A stretch of DNA of 64,000 bases from the NCBI GenBank assembly GCA_964513925.1, contig CAZENR010000004.1:38268-102267 (forward strand). The letters run 5' to 3'. This DNA comes from DAORHV01 sp964513925 (GTDB lineage Bacteria; Patescibacteriota; Gracilibacteria; Peribacterales; Peribacteraceae). Numbering within the stretch: the stretch's first letter is position 1; each line of letters begins with the position of its first letter. Positions 43,107-52,217 of the stretch are shown piece after piece. The position numbers were made by a program, and so were the translations under genes. The notes below the pieces were generated by a model, which ran no database searches, was not told the DNA's origin, and saw only the letters and a program-made list of their open reading frames with translations.

Positions 43107-43625
43107 CTACAAGGCGATCTGACGATGCATGTCGTCATCCTCATTTGGCGTGTCCGTTTCGGTACGCAAAATACGCGCTACAGGGTGCCCGATATGCAGA
43201 AAGCTCACCGGATGCACGCGTACGTTTCCTCCCTCTTCCTGCGCGGTATCCGCGCCGAAATATCCTACTTCCAGCGGCACCGCACCCGGCATACATATTC
43301 CTCGTTGTATCGGTTGTGTTTCCAGGAGTTCGTAGACCTTCTGCTTGCTGGTTTTGAGCAGTGCTTCGGCTGCCTCGGCCGGCAGGAACACTATCGTACT
43401 CGCGACAGCCGGACTCACGGTGTACAGACCCGATGTCGGGTCATGCTTAAAACGTAGGCTGGCACCGTCTTTGCCGACGAAGTAGTTCGACCCCATCCGC
43501 GTTTGGAAAATGCAGCGTACTGCTAAGCATCCGACCTCAAGCAACTTGCGCATCGTATCCCGCACCTCGGCATCCGTTTCATCCCGAAGCGAATATCTCA
43601 GATGGTCCAACACGAGTCCATCCAT
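43107..43625 (-). CDS. Unknown cytosolic protein (172 aa)
   Basis: No family is recognised. No signal peptide or membrane helix. The start MDGLVLDHL is supported by TGGTATACT (box 43638-43633), 7 nt upstream on the minus strand. The sequence is mixed alpha/beta and ends in an acidic stretch (TDTPNEDDDMH). It lies downstream of gatA on the same strand but has its own promoter in the 35-nt gap. Confidence 0.55.
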   Translation of the reverse strand: MDGLVLDHLRYSLRDETDAEVRDTMRKLLEVGCLAVRCIFQTRMGSNYFVGKDGASLRFKHDPTSGLYTVSPAVASTIVFLPAEAAEALLKTSKQKVYELLETQPIQRGICMPGAVPLEVGYFGADTAQEEGGNVRVHPVSFLHIGHPVARILRTETDTPNEDDDMHRQIAL

Positions 43626-43638
43626 GCGCTCCAGTATA
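43626..43638 (-). promoter_or_regulatory. Near-leaderless promoter of the 172-aa gene
   Basis: Minus-strand TGGTATACT (box 43638-43633), 7 nt, then ATG at 43625. Confidence 0.5.
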
Positions 43639-43660
43639 CCAAAACAGCGGTGAAAGGGTG

Positions 43661-45121
43661 CTATAACGTCGGCCTTTTCTGATGCCACTCCGTTGCGCAT
43701 TGGTACGCGTGCGCGGCCGAAAGTACCTGCGCCTCACCCCATTGAGGCCCCATCATTTGCAGCCCAAGGGGCATGCCTTCTTTGGTGAAGCCGCAGGGGA
43801 CTGACAATGCCGGTATGCCACCCATAACCGCGCCGTCCATGAATACGTCTTCCAAGTACATGGCCAGCGGGTCGTTGCTGTTGGCGCCTACCTTGAACGC
43901 TGCGTGCGGTGAGACGGGCGCCATCACCAAGTCCACCTTCTTGAAGGCCTCGTCGAAATCTTTGCGGACCAAGGTGCGTACCTTTTGCGCCTTTAAGTAG
44001 TAGGCATCGTAGTACCCCGAAGACAGCGCAAACGTGCCGATCATAATGCGGCGCTTTACCTCCGGGCCAAAGCCCGTACCGCGGGCGCGCTGGTAGTAGT
44101 CCAACAGGTCTGCGGGCTTCTGCGCGGTGTGTCCGTAACGAATGCCGTCGTAGCGTGCCATATTGGAACTTACTTCGCAGGGACACAGCACGTAGTACGT
44201 TGCCAGCGCATACTTGGTGTGCGGCAGGCTAATGTCCACCAGCGTGGCGCCCAGTGATTCCAGCACCTTGGCAGCCTCGCGTACCGATTGCTCCACATCC
44301 TGGCGCAGACCATCGATGAAGTACTCCTTGGGTAAGCCGATCTTCATGCCTTTTACGTCTTTTTTCAGCAAGCTGGCATACGGGGGAACCGGCCGGTCGC
44401 TCGTCGTTGCGTCCATGACGTCTTTGCCGGCAATCACTTCCAGGATCAGCGCCAAATCTTCAATCGTCTTCCCAATGGGCCCAATGGTATCGAGCGAACT
44501 TGCCATGCTCATGACGCCGTAGCGGCTGGTGCGTCCGTAGGTCACGCGAATGCCGCTCACGCCGCAGAACGCCGCAGGCAGGCGGATGGAGCCGCCAGTG
44601 TCGGTACCCAGTGAGAACAGGCATTCGTCGGCGGCAACGCCGGCAGCCGAGCCGCCGGAAGATCCTCCCGCCACGCACTGCGTGTCCCAAGGGCAGCGCG
44701 TGACGCCGTAGCACGACGTCTCGGTAGATGCGCCCATGGTGAATTCGTCGGTGTTGCTTTTGCCAATAGATACCGCACCTGCAGATGCAAGACGCTTGGT
44801 TGTCGTGGAATCGAATGGGGGAATGTAGTGCTTGTCTCTTAGCATGTTGCTGCAAGCCGTGGTGGGCACGCCACGCTCACAGAAGACGTCCTTGGCCAGG
44901 TAGGGGATGCCCGTAAGCGGCTTCGAGAAGTCGCCTCGCGCATCCAATTTCTTGGCATGCTCCAGGGCTCGGTCGCCATTCACATGCACGACGGCATTCA
45001 CTTGCTTGTCCACCGCGACGATGCGGTCTAGGCACGCCTGTACAAGTTCCACAGCCGAAATGTCTCCACTCTTCAATTTCTTGTGTGCCTGGGCAATGGT
45101 GAGTGCGTAGAGCTTATCCAT
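43661..45121 (-). CDS. gatA: Aspartyl/glutamyl-tRNA amidotransferase subunit A
   Basis: A 486-aa amidase-signature subunit of GatCAB, which converts Glu-tRNA(Gln) and/or Asp-tRNA(Asn) to the amidated forms by releasing ammonia from glutamine. The Ser-cisSer-Lys triad region is visible: K in YLAKDVFCE, the S/G-rich GGSSGGSAAGVA, and SLGTDTGGSIRLPAAFCG. Length is typical. Start MDKLYAL overlaps the gatC end by 8 nt, so translation may be coupled. gatB is not in the window. Confidence 0.96.
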   Translation of the reverse strand: MDKLYALTIAQAHKKLKSGDISAVELVQACLDRIVAVDKQVNAVVHVNGDRALEHAKKLDARGDFSKPLTGIPYLAKDVFCERGVPTTACSNMLRDKHYIPPFDSTTTKRLASAGAVSIGKSNTDEFTMGASTETSCYGVTRCPWDTQCVAGGSSGGSAAGVAADECLFSLGTDTGGSIRLPAAFCGVSGIRVTYGRTSRYGVMSMASSLDTIGPIGKTIEDLALILEVIAGKDVMDATTSDRPVPPYASLLKKDVKGMKIGLPKEYFIDGLRQDVEQSVREAAKVLESLGATLVDISLPHTKYALATYYVLCPCEVSSNMARYDGIRYGHTAQKPADLLDYYQRARGTGFGPEVKRRIMIGTFALSSGYYDAYYLKAQKVRTLVRKDFDEAFKKVDLVMAPVSPHAAFKVGANSNDPLAMYLEDVFMDGAVMGGIPALSVPCGFTKEGMPLGLQMMGPQWGEAQVLSAAHAYQCATEWHQKRPTL

Positions 45122-45413
45122 GGGCGTGCGGGGACAGGATTTGATGTTCTTCCAGTGGCAGCGGTGAGCATGCCAGCAAGTCGTCGGGGGCAGCTTCACT
45201 TGCGTGTACGACGTCATCGCGCAGCGAGTTGGTGAGTCCTGTTACCTGCGCAGTAGGCTCTACGCTGTCGGTGTTTACCTCGTTGAGCATATCCATCCAT
45301 TTCAGGATCGACGTCAGTTCGCCGGACATCTTCTCCATTTCCGTAGGAGTCAGTTCCAGGCGAGCCAGCTTGGCGATGTGAGCGATTTGCTCTTTGGTGA
45401 GTTGCGTGGCCAT
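45114..45413 (-). CDS. gatC: Aspartyl/glutamyl-tRNA amidotransferase subunit C
   Basis: A 99-aa small subunit that stabilises GatA and helps it bind GatB. Family features: LTKEQIAHIAKLARLELTPTEMEKM, SILKWMDMLNEVNTDSVEPTAQVTGL and a C-terminal LRDDVV. TATTCT lies 8 nt before ATG 45413 on the minus strand. The open frame extends further upstream, but homology starts here. It overlaps gatA by 8 nt. Confidence 0.95.
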   Translation of the reverse strand: MATQLTKEQIAHIAKLARLELTPTEMEKMSGELTSILKWMDMLNEVNTDSVEPTAQVTGLTNSLRDDVVHASEAAPDDLLACSPLPLEEHQILSPHAHG

Positions 45414-45476
45414 CGAAACGAAGAATAGAGACGCTTCAAACCAGAGGCAAGGCGGTCTGTTTTCCGGGCACTGCAA

Positions 45477-45498
45477 ACAGCCCGAAGATTCGGGCTGT
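45477..45498 (-). terminator. Probable terminator before gatC
   Basis: ACAGCCCG/CGGGCTGT stem (45477-45484/45491-45498) with a short loop and TTT on the minus strand. It would end the small gene at 45515 before the gatC promoter. Confidence 0.55.
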
Positions 45499-45514
45499 CG
45501 CTAGGTTGGCCGCG

Positions 45515-45715
45515 CTAGCTGTGGTTTGCCATGTCGACCGCCGGCAGCAGACGTGCCGGGTTTTCACCCAGCTTTCCATCCTGATTGTGTGCCAGTACGG
45601 CCTGAATCGGGCCTCTGTATTCTGGCATGTCCATGAATTGCGCTAAGGCATTTGGGCCTGCGACAACAGCATCGGCTGCATCCTGGTGTTCGGCTGGTCC
45701 ATTGGAAGGCTTCAT
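45515..45715 (-). CDS. Possible small protein (66 aa)
   Basis: MKPSNGPAEHQDAADAVV to VDMANHS; polar and mildly acidic, no known family. Support: a TACACA box 8 nt before the ATG, a terminator-like stem after the stop, and good codon use. Against: short, no homology recognised. The position before rnpA (opposite strand) is where rpmH (ribosomal protein L34) would be expected in many bacteria, but this is not L34. Confidence 0.4.
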   Translation of the reverse strand: MKPSNGPAEHQDAADAVVAGPNALAQFMDMPEYRGPIQAVLAHNQDGKLGENPARLLPAVDMANHS

Positions 45716-45887
45716 AGAATTGGTGTGTAAAAGGAAGGATGCGCCAGTATTCCTCAAGGGCGCTTTCGGGCGCGACTCACATGCACCCCGAAGTGGGGTC
45801 GCATGCACGCAAGTGGCTGCACACGCGGCTCCAGTGTGGTTGTGAGATCTCGCAGGACAATGCACTACGCGAGGATGTCTAACCCGC

Positions 45888-45899
45888 TATGCTATATCC
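45888..45899 (+). promoter_or_regulatory. Leaderless promoter of rnpA
   Basis: TATGCT (45888-45893), 6 nt, then ATG at 45900. Confidence 0.55.
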
Positions 45900-46268
45900 A
45901 TGCATGTAGTGCGTTTGCCCGGCCGGAAGAACTGCGACCGCGTCCGCACCAAAGGCTCGCTATGGAAGGGGCGTCATGTGCACGTGCGATGGTTGCCGGG
46001 GCACCCGTATCACCTTTCGGCAAAGCCAACAGAGGCTGCAATCTACGTTGGCGCGCTTTCCAGTGCAAAGCTGGATAAGTCCGCCGTTAAGCGCAACACC
46101 ATGCGTCGCCGTTGCCGCGAGGCTCTGCGCCTTGCTGCGGCGGTGCGAGAGGCTGTGCCTGCGCATGCTGTGCAATTGCTTCTCCTGCCGCGTTCCTCTA
46201 GCCTAAGGTGCACCTTCGGTGAGATCCAAGACGACCTCGCCCGCTTCCTTTCCTCTGTCCGACTGTGA
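45900..46268 (+). CDS. rnpA: Ribonuclease P protein component
   Basis: A 122-aa basic subunit of RNase P, which assists the RNA in removing tRNA 5' leaders. The RNR motif KRNTMRRRCREALR is intact, with the preceding beta strands (VHVRWLP, AAIYVGALSSAKLDKSAVKRN). Start at the ATG 6 nt after the -10 box. The stop TGA overlaps the GTG start of yidC (GTGA), so the two are translationally coupled. rpmH is not upstream. Confidence 0.93.
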   Translation: MHVVRLPGRKNCDRVRTKGSLWKGRHVHVRWLPGHPYHLSAKPTEAAIYVGALSSAKLDKSAVKRNTMRRRCREALRLAAAVREAVPAHAVQLLLLPRSSSLRCTFGEIQDDLARFLSSVRL

Positions 46269-47509
46269 GCCCCGCCCCGCAAACGAAAGGCCGTATCAAC
46301 TCGCTCGAGTTCATACTCACGTTCCTCATCCTGTTTTTTGCGGTCAACTGGGGCCTGAAATTCTTCTTCCCCGAGCAGTTTGGCGACAAGCCGCAGGAGC
46401 GTCCGGCAGTGGAGCTTTCCATGGAGTACAAAGACGTGCGCGAAGGAACGAACCCAGTCGTCTTTATCCGTAACAATACAGACAAGCCCCTGCCGCTTCC
46501 GCAGCGCTGTCCGCAGCCCGTTGTGGATGTGGCGTACGTGGATCAGCTGTCCGACGGCGAGCATTTGGATGATGTCATGGCCAACGAAACGGCACTGCCT
46601 TGTGAAGAGCACGCCACTGTCCAGCCGCACGAAAAACTGCGCGTGGAGCTAACGCCTTGGAAGTACTCTCTCTTCTCCAAGCTCGGCATCTACGAGTTGG
46701 GACTAGATGTTCCGGAGGGCTATCTTAAAGATGGCGCCGCGGGTCGCGTAACCGTGCGCTTTACCCTCAGCGAACCGGGGACTGCCACCAAACTGTTCCG
46801 CACTTTTATCACCAAGCCGTTGTTCAACGGCCTGGTGTTCATCGCAGCGCTTACCCCGGGTCACAACCTGGGCATTGCGGTCATTATCCTCACCGTCATC
46901 GTCAAACTCATTCTGCTTATCCCCAGCCAGCACGCACTCAAGAGTCAGAAGAAAATGCAGCAGCTGCAGCCGCGCATGGATGAGCTGAAAAAGAAGTACG
47001 CCAACGACAGCAAGCGCATGCAGGAAGAAACCATGAAGCTCTGGAAGGAAATGAAGATCAATCCGTTCGAGTCCTGCCTGCCCATGCTGCTGCAGTTCCC
47101 CATTCTTATCGGATTGTTCTACGTCATTCGCGACGGCGCTCACCTGGAGGTGGCACGCCACATGCTCTACGACGTGTACCAGAACCTGCCCTGGACATTG
47201 GGGCATACGTTCTTGGGCATGGACCTCATTAAGCCCAATTTGTACGTGTTGCCGCCGCTGCTGGTTGCTCTGCAGTTCTGGCAAGTGAAGATGATGATGG
47301 CCAAGAACAAGAAGAAAGAGAAAGTTGTAGAGGTCGGAAACAAGCCGAAAATGCCCGAATTCAACCAGCAAACCATGATGCTGTACGTGCTGCCGCTCAT
47401 GATCGGTTTCTTTGCCCTCCAATTCCCCGCCGCAGTCTCGCTGTACTGGGGAGTATCCACGCTGTTCGCTATCGGTCAGCAGTGGTTCGTGATGGCGGAG
47501 AAAAAATAA
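46265..47509 (+). CDS. yidC: Membrane protein insertase YidC
   Basis: A 414-aa YidC/Oxa1 insertase. First transmembrane helix near the N-terminus (EFILTFLILFFAVNWGLKFFF), then a periplasmic/extracellular beta domain of about 130 residues, shorter than in proteobacteria. The conserved five-helix core follows: KPLFNGLVFIAALTP, IVKLILLIPSQHALKSQKKMQQLQPRM with the cytosolic hairpin, ESCLPMLLQFPILIGLFYV, and the final PLMIGFFALQFPAAVSLYWGVS. Starts at GTG, overlapping rnpA by 4 nt. No Shine-Dalgarno is visible, so coupling probably drives translation. Confidence 0.95.
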   Translation: MSPAPQTKGRINSLEFILTFLILFFAVNWGLKFFFPEQFGDKPQERPAVELSMEYKDVREGTNPVVFIRNNTDKPLPLPQRCPQPVVDVAYVDQLSDGEHLDDVMANETALPCEEHATVQPHEKLRVELTPWKYSLFSKLGIYELGLDVPEGYLKDGAAGRVTVRFTLSEPGTATKLFRTFITKPLFNGLVFIAALTPGHNLGIAVIILTVIVKLILLIPSQHALKSQKKMQQLQPRMDELKKKYANDSKRMQEETMKLWKEMKINPFESCLPMLLQFPILIGLFYVIRDGAHLEVARHMLYDVYQNLPWTLGHTFLGMDLIKPNLYVLPPLLVALQFWQVKMMMAKNKKKEKVVEVGNKPKMPEFNQQTMMLYVLPLMIGFFALQFPAAVSLYWGVSTLFAIGQQWFVMAEKK

Positions 47510-47625
47510 GAGCGCACGGATTGCAAAGGCTTGTACGGGGCCATGACGTACGCATTCGATACTTGGGCAATATGCACCCCCTACCTTCGCTCCTTTCTTC
47601 GATTTCCTAGATTTCTTTCGCACGA

Positions 47626-47631
47626 TATACT
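47626..47631 (+). promoter_or_regulatory. -10 element of the aldolase gene
   Basis: TATACT (47626-47631) implies a leader of about 22 nt, CA-rich and without a Shine-Dalgarno, before ATG 47661. Confidence 0.5.
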
Positions 47632-47660
47632 CCAAACCACATCCTCTTCCCACTACCTCC

Positions 47661-48734
47661 ATGATGCTTTCCTTTGCAGATATCAAGAAGGCTCTCGGCG
47701 ACCAGGCCGAAACGCTCCTGAACTTCAGTTCGCCGAAAATCAGCAAAGATCGCATCCAGGTTCCGCGCAAGAGTTTTGTGAAGGACGTATTCGGCATGAG
47801 TAACCGCAGTGCCGCCACCCAGAAGGCCATGCAGGAAATGTTCGATCATGGCAATTTGGCCGGTTCCGGCTACCTGTCCATTTTGCCGGTGGACCAGGGT
47901 ATCGAGCACTCTGGAGGCGCTTCGTTTGCAAAAAACCCCGATTACTTCGATCCGGAGAACATTGTAAAACTGGCCATCGAAGGTGGCTGCAACGCCGTTG
48001 CCTCCACGTTCGGAGTGCTGGGCATGGTATCCAAAAAGTATGCCGACAAAATCCCTTTCATCGTGAAGATCAACCACAACGAGCTGCTTACCTACCCCAA
48101 CAAAGCCGATCAAATTTTGTTCGGTTCGGTGAAGGAGGCCAAGGCCATGGGTGCACTTGGCGTGGGTGCCACCATCTACTTTGGCTCCGATAACTCTGGC
48201 CGCCAAATCGTAGAAATCGCCCGCGCATTCGAAGAGGCGCACTCACTCGGCATGTTCACCGTGCTGTGGTGCTACCTGCGCAACAGCGCCTTCAAAAAGG
48301 ACAAGGATTACCACAACGCAGCTGACTTAACCGGCCAGGCAAACCACCTGGGCGTCACCATTCAGGCCGACATCATCAAGCAGAAGCTGCCGACCAACAA
48401 CGGCGGCTACAAGGCCTTAAACAGCGGTGACAGCAGCTATGGCAAACTCGACGAGCGCATGTACACCGAGCTGTGTTCAGACCACCCCATCGATCTGTGC
48501 CGCTACCAAGTGGCCAACTGCTACATGGGTCGCGCGGGTCTCATCAACTCCGGCGGCGAGTCTGGGAAGAACGATCTTGCTGCAGCCGTTGCCACCGCAG
48601 TCGTCAACAAGCGTGCCGGCGGCATGGGCCTTATCTCGGGTCGTAAGGCGTTCCAAAAGCCGCTCAAGGAAGGCGTCGAGATTCTCAATGCCATCCAGTC
48701 GGTGTACCTGGCCAAGGAGGTCACGGTTGCCTAG
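47661..48734 (+). CDS. Class I fructose-bisphosphate aldolase
   Basis: A 357-aa DhnA/FbaB-type aldolase that reversibly splits fructose 1,6-bisphosphate into dihydroxyacetone phosphate and glyceraldehyde 3-phosphate through a Schiff-base lysine. Recognised from ILPVDQGIEHSGG, FIVKINHNELL, GVGATIYFGS, VTIQADIIKQKLP and the phosphate-binding INSGGESG and GGMGLISGRKAFQ. Full family length. It indicates a glycolytic route, along with the lactonase fragment at the window start. Single-gene unit with its own promoter; ATG 47664 is an alternative start. Confidence 0.93.
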   Translation: MMLSFADIKKALGDQAETLLNFSSPKISKDRIQVPRKSFVKDVFGMSNRSAATQKAMQEMFDHGNLAGSGYLSILPVDQGIEHSGGASFAKNPDYFDPENIVKLAIEGGCNAVASTFGVLGMVSKKYADKIPFIVKINHNELLTYPNKADQILFGSVKEAKAMGALGVGATIYFGSDNSGRQIVEIARAFEEAHSLGMFTVLWCYLRNSAFKKDKDYHNAADLTGQANHLGVTIQADIIKQKLPTNNGGYKALNSGDSSYGKLDERMYTELCSDHPIDLCRYQVANCYMGRAGLINSGGESGKNDLAAAVATAVVNKRAGGMGLISGRKAFQKPLKEGVEILNAIQSVYLAKEVTVA

Positions 48735-48785
48735 CACAAGGCACAATCTTCACGACGGCAACGTGCGGTAGCCCGTGTAGTATTT

Positions 48786-48822
48786 TTGACAAAATCTCAT
48801 TTTTTATTATTATATACAATAT
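48786..48822 (+). promoter_or_regulatory. Leaderless promoter of the phosphoesterase gene
   Basis: Consensus TTGACA (48786-48791), 19 nt, TATATA (48811-48816), 6 nt, then ATG at 48823. The spacer is long, but the region is very AT-rich. Confidence 0.55.
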
Positions 48823-49788
48823 ATGCGAATTGGCATTCTTTCAGATCTTCACGCTGGTTTAGGCAGGAATGATGCTGCGCTGCGCACGCTGCAAACGCGC
48901 GCCATGCGTGTGGCGGTAACATACCTTGGCGACGCCGATCTGCAGATGCTGGTTATCAATGGCGATGTCACGGACCACCTAGCCAACAGCCTTTCTCAGC
49001 ACACAAGTGTCGACATAGCCCGCGAACAACTCGCTCCACTTGTGGAGCTTGTACGAGAGCGTCGCGCCGAAATGCAGACAGTGTGCATTGCAGGGAATAC
49101 CGATTGGCCGTTGGCTTCGAAACATCCGACGGAACGACAGGTATATTTCGGCGCCACCGGCTTTGCTTCGGGCGATATTCAGATGCCTCCGGGCGGATTG
49201 ATGCACTATGACAACGCGCATCCGGACATGGCATTCATGTTCACGCACGGTCATGCCTGCAAGCCGGAGTTCCACACCGCAGAACACGCATCGACCGCGA
49301 CGTACTCAGAGATGATGAACGGAGTAGATAATCCCAGCGAACAGCTCCTGGAGCGTATTGCGGCCACGAGCGGCTCTCACCGTATGGATTACTTGAAAGC
49401 ATGTGTACTGGGTGCGGCGGTAAAGCCCCTGCCGCGCTTTGTACGCGAGCCCGCAAATTCATTTATTGCCAGTCGCTTTACCCGTGGATACGAACAGCAT
49501 GCTGCCGGAATGCTGGAAGTATTCGCGCGCCACATGCAAAAGAAGGCATTGGTAGTAATGGGTCACACACATGTGGCCGGCATTCGTACGTACGATGGAC
49601 GAACAGTGCTGAATACCGGCACTACCGGCGCTAAACCGAATCCTCTGCAGCGCAATTCCGATCCACGCGGTCACGCTGCCGTCATCGACACCGATCGTGG
49701 CGAAGTGGAATTGATCCAAACGTTCAATGCGGCGCGGCCGAATGCAATGCCAACGCCCGTTGATCGTCGCACATTTTCACAGCTCTAA
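48823..49788 (+). CDS. Calcineurin-like metallophosphoesterase
   Basis: 321 aa. The five metal-binding motifs are visible: GILSDLHAG (D-x-H), VINGDVTD (GD), CIAGNTDW (GN-x-D), MFTHGHACKP (H), and VVMGHTHVAGI (GHTH). This identifies a binuclear metallophosphatase fold. Substrate unknown; there is no signal peptide, so it acts in the cytosol. The start is directly after a leaderless-type promoter. Confidence 0.88.
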   Translation: MRIGILSDLHAGLGRNDAALRTLQTRAMRVAVTYLGDADLQMLVINGDVTDHLANSLSQHTSVDIAREQLAPLVELVRERRAEMQTVCIAGNTDWPLASKHPTERQVYFGATGFASGDIQMPPGGLMHYDNAHPDMAFMFTHGHACKPEFHTAEHASTATYSEMMNGVDNPSEQLLERIAATSGSHRMDYLKACVLGAAVKPLPRFVREPANSFIASRFTRGYEQHAAGMLEVFARHMQKKALVVMGHTHVAGIRTYDGRTVLNTGTTGAKPNPLQRNSDPRGHAAVIDTDRGEVELIQTFNAARPNAMPTPVDRRTFSQL

Positions 49789-50001
49789 ATTTCTCCGCAC
49801 TCTTCGCGCGTACTATGTGCCAACCTTTTTCATGTAACCCCACTTCCCTTTTTGCCTAGCTGGCATCACGTTAGAAAAACTAGACATCGTAGACAGCGAA
49901 CGGGCAGAAGTGCATATAGTTTACTTTGCATTGCGACTAGTTTTCTTTCCAAAAACGTAAGAAATGCGTTCAGACGGGCGATCGTGTAGAGTACGAAGTG
50001 T

Positions 50002-51462
50002 ATGTCGATTCGCCTCTATAACTCGTACGCAAAAGGACTCCAAGAATTTGCACCGCAAAACCCGCCTCTCGTGACCATGTACACGTGCGGACCAACGGTC
50101 TACGGCCGCCCGCATATCGGGAACTACTCTTCCTTCCTCTTGGCAGATCTCCTGCGTCGTTGGTTGGAGGTTCACGGTTACAACGTGAAGCATGTGAAGA
50201 ACATTACCGACGTCGGCCACCTTGTCGCCGATGCCGATTCCGGCGAGGACAAAATTGAGAAGCAGGCGAAGCTAGAACAGGTCGATCCTCTGGCAATTGC
50301 GCAGAAGTACACCGAGCTGTATCTCGATGACGAGAAGCAACTCGGCATGCTCCAACCCTTCGCGCGTCCCAAGGCCAGCGAAACCATTGCCGAGATGATC
50401 ACCATCATCGAACAACTGGTCAAAGATGGCTTTGCATACGAAACGGAAGACGGTGTGTATTTTTCCGTCGAGCGCTTTCCCAAGTACGGAACACTCTCGG
50501 GAAATACGCTGGAACATCTCTCGGCGGGTGCGCGCATCGCCGTCGACGAGAAGAAGAAGCACCATGCCGACTTCGCACTCTGGAAAAAACTCGTCGGCCA
50601 CAACGCCAATCACATTCTGCGTTGGCCTTCACCTTGGGGAGAAGGGTTTCCGGGTTGGCACATCGAGTGCTCCGCCATGAGTACCAAGTTCCTCGGAACA
50701 ACAATCGATATTCACACCGGCGGTGAGGATAATATCTTCCCGCATCACGAATGCGAGCTTGCTCAAAGTGAGTGTGCGTCCAAGCAACAGTTCGTCCGAT
50801 ACTGGGTGCATCGCAGGCGCATCGATATCGATGCCGGCAAGGCGGGGGACGGAGAGAAAATGTCAAAAAGTCTTGGCAATGTAATTAGTTTGCCAGACAT
50901 CATGGCCAAAGGGTTCCATCCGCTCGATTTACGGTACCTGCTTCTGTCCGTCCACTACCGCACGCGGCTTAAATTTAGCTGGAAAGGCCTGGAAGACGCC
51001 CACAAGGCCCGTAAAAAGGTAAATGAGTGGATGGCAGAGGTGCATGCAAAACACCCCGCAGATCCCGCTGCACCCATCACATTGCCGCAGCGCGGACGCA
51101 GTACCATTCACGACTGCGCTATTCGTTTTCGCGAGGCAATGGATGACGATCTCAATGTCTCGGCTGCACTGGCCGCCGTGTTCGATGCCATGTCCTGGTC
51201 CCGCACCACTTCCACATGGTCTCCGGAAGAAGCAGATATGCTTCTCGCCTTTCTGGCAGTGGTTCGCCACACCTTCGGCTGTTTCGATCTTCCGTCCGCC
51301 CCCGAGGTGCTGCCGGCAGAAGTAGCGGCTCTTGCTGCGCAGCGCATACAGGCAAAGGCGGCGAAGAACTTTGCCGAGAGCGATCGCCTGCGAGGCGCAA
51401 TCAACGCACTGGGGTACGAGGTACGCGACAGCGCAAAAGGTCAGGAAGTAAAAAAACTCTGA
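50002..51462 (+). CDS. cysS: Cysteinyl-tRNA synthetase
   Basis: A 486-aa class I synthetase charging tRNA-Cys. HIGH-type motif PHIGNYSSF, KMSKS in GEKMSKSLGN, and the zinc/cysteine-binding residues C in YTCGPTVYG, C in HIECSAMS, and H/E in FPHHECELAQSE. The loop just before KMSKS (VHRRRIDIDAGKAGDGEKMSKS) is several residues longer than usual. Otherwise standard length with an ordinary C-terminal helical domain. TAGAGT lies 9 nt before the ATG. A weak stem (51460-51467/51474-51481) overlaps the stop. Confidence 0.96.
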   Translation: MSIRLYNSYAKGLQEFAPQNPPLVTMYTCGPTVYGRPHIGNYSSFLLADLLRRWLEVHGYNVKHVKNITDVGHLVADADSGEDKIEKQAKLEQVDPLAIAQKYTELYLDDEKQLGMLQPFARPKASETIAEMITIIEQLVKDGFAYETEDGVYFSVERFPKYGTLSGNTLEHLSAGARIAVDEKKKHHADFALWKKLVGHNANHILRWPSPWGEGFPGWHIECSAMSTKFLGTTIDIHTGGEDNIFPHHECELAQSECASKQQFVRYWVHRRRIDIDAGKAGDGEKMSKSLGNVISLPDIMAKGFHPLDLRYLLLSVHYRTRLKFSWKGLEDAHKARKKVNEWMAEVHAKHPADPAAPITLPQRGRSTIHDCAIRFREAMDDDLNVSAALAAVFDAMSWSRTTSTWSPEEADMLLAFLAVVRHTFGCFDLPSAPEVLPAEVAALAAQRIQAKAAKNFAESDRLRGAINALGYEVRDSAKGQEVKKL

Positions 51463-52217
51463 CATTTTCTTGCAAATGTCATATCAATCGTACAGTGTGG
51501 ATAGTTTGCTGTGCTTTGTTGCGACTTCACATAGTCAGGCACCAGATGCAGACACGTGAAACACAAAAATTTCCATCGCGTGCATGTACCAAGTTTCGAT
51601 CTTCACTTTGCATGACGAGTTTCCCCGTCTTGGTGTCACGAGTGAGGCATTTTTCAAAGTATAAGTACACAACGAACACTACTTTTGATCAACACAATTC
51701 ACAGAAGTGCGCAACCCCAAATTTCACTCCGAAACACGTGTATTTCGGCAGAGAATAGCGGTTTTACCGCAGAGAAAAGCCTAAAGAGCACGCTGCCTAT
51801 ACGTGTAACACCGGACGTTTTTCATCGTTTGAGAGTGTGCACGCAGGAGAGGCCTAGGTCTTGAAAGGCTTACGCCATTCCCGCTAGGATCTCTCCGATC
51901 CCTCCATAGAAGCCCCGTTGTTGCGTGGGTTCTATGGGTTCCGAATCGTTTGGAAGGGATCGCGTGCGAAGTGTTCATTCACATATCGGCACCCCCACTT
52001 CAACACTGGGGCTTTCACATTCGCTTCTCCTCCTTTCCGGAGTGAGAAGAATCGTGCTGTCTTTCGATTCAGACTGTCGTTCCATCGTATATCCTCTTTA
52101 TATCTAAGGAGATGTCCTTTCACCGCTTGCGGCCCAAGGGACGCCCGATACGATCGATGGTCATTCTTACGCGTTTAAAAACTTTTATTTCGTCTTTTAT
52201 TTCTCTTACACATTTCT
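51463..52217 (+). other. Long structured leader region of the S-layer gene
   Basis: There is no credible gene in 755 nt. Several hairpins lie on the S-layer side: 51904-51911/51930-51937 (8 bp, plus CCC/GGG inside a bulge), CCCC/GGGG near 51997-52014, and CTTCTC...GAGAAG at about 52023-52049. I could not place the promoter with confidence. Long folded leaders are known for S-layer mRNAs and often stabilise them; that role here is inference. Confidence 0.5.
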
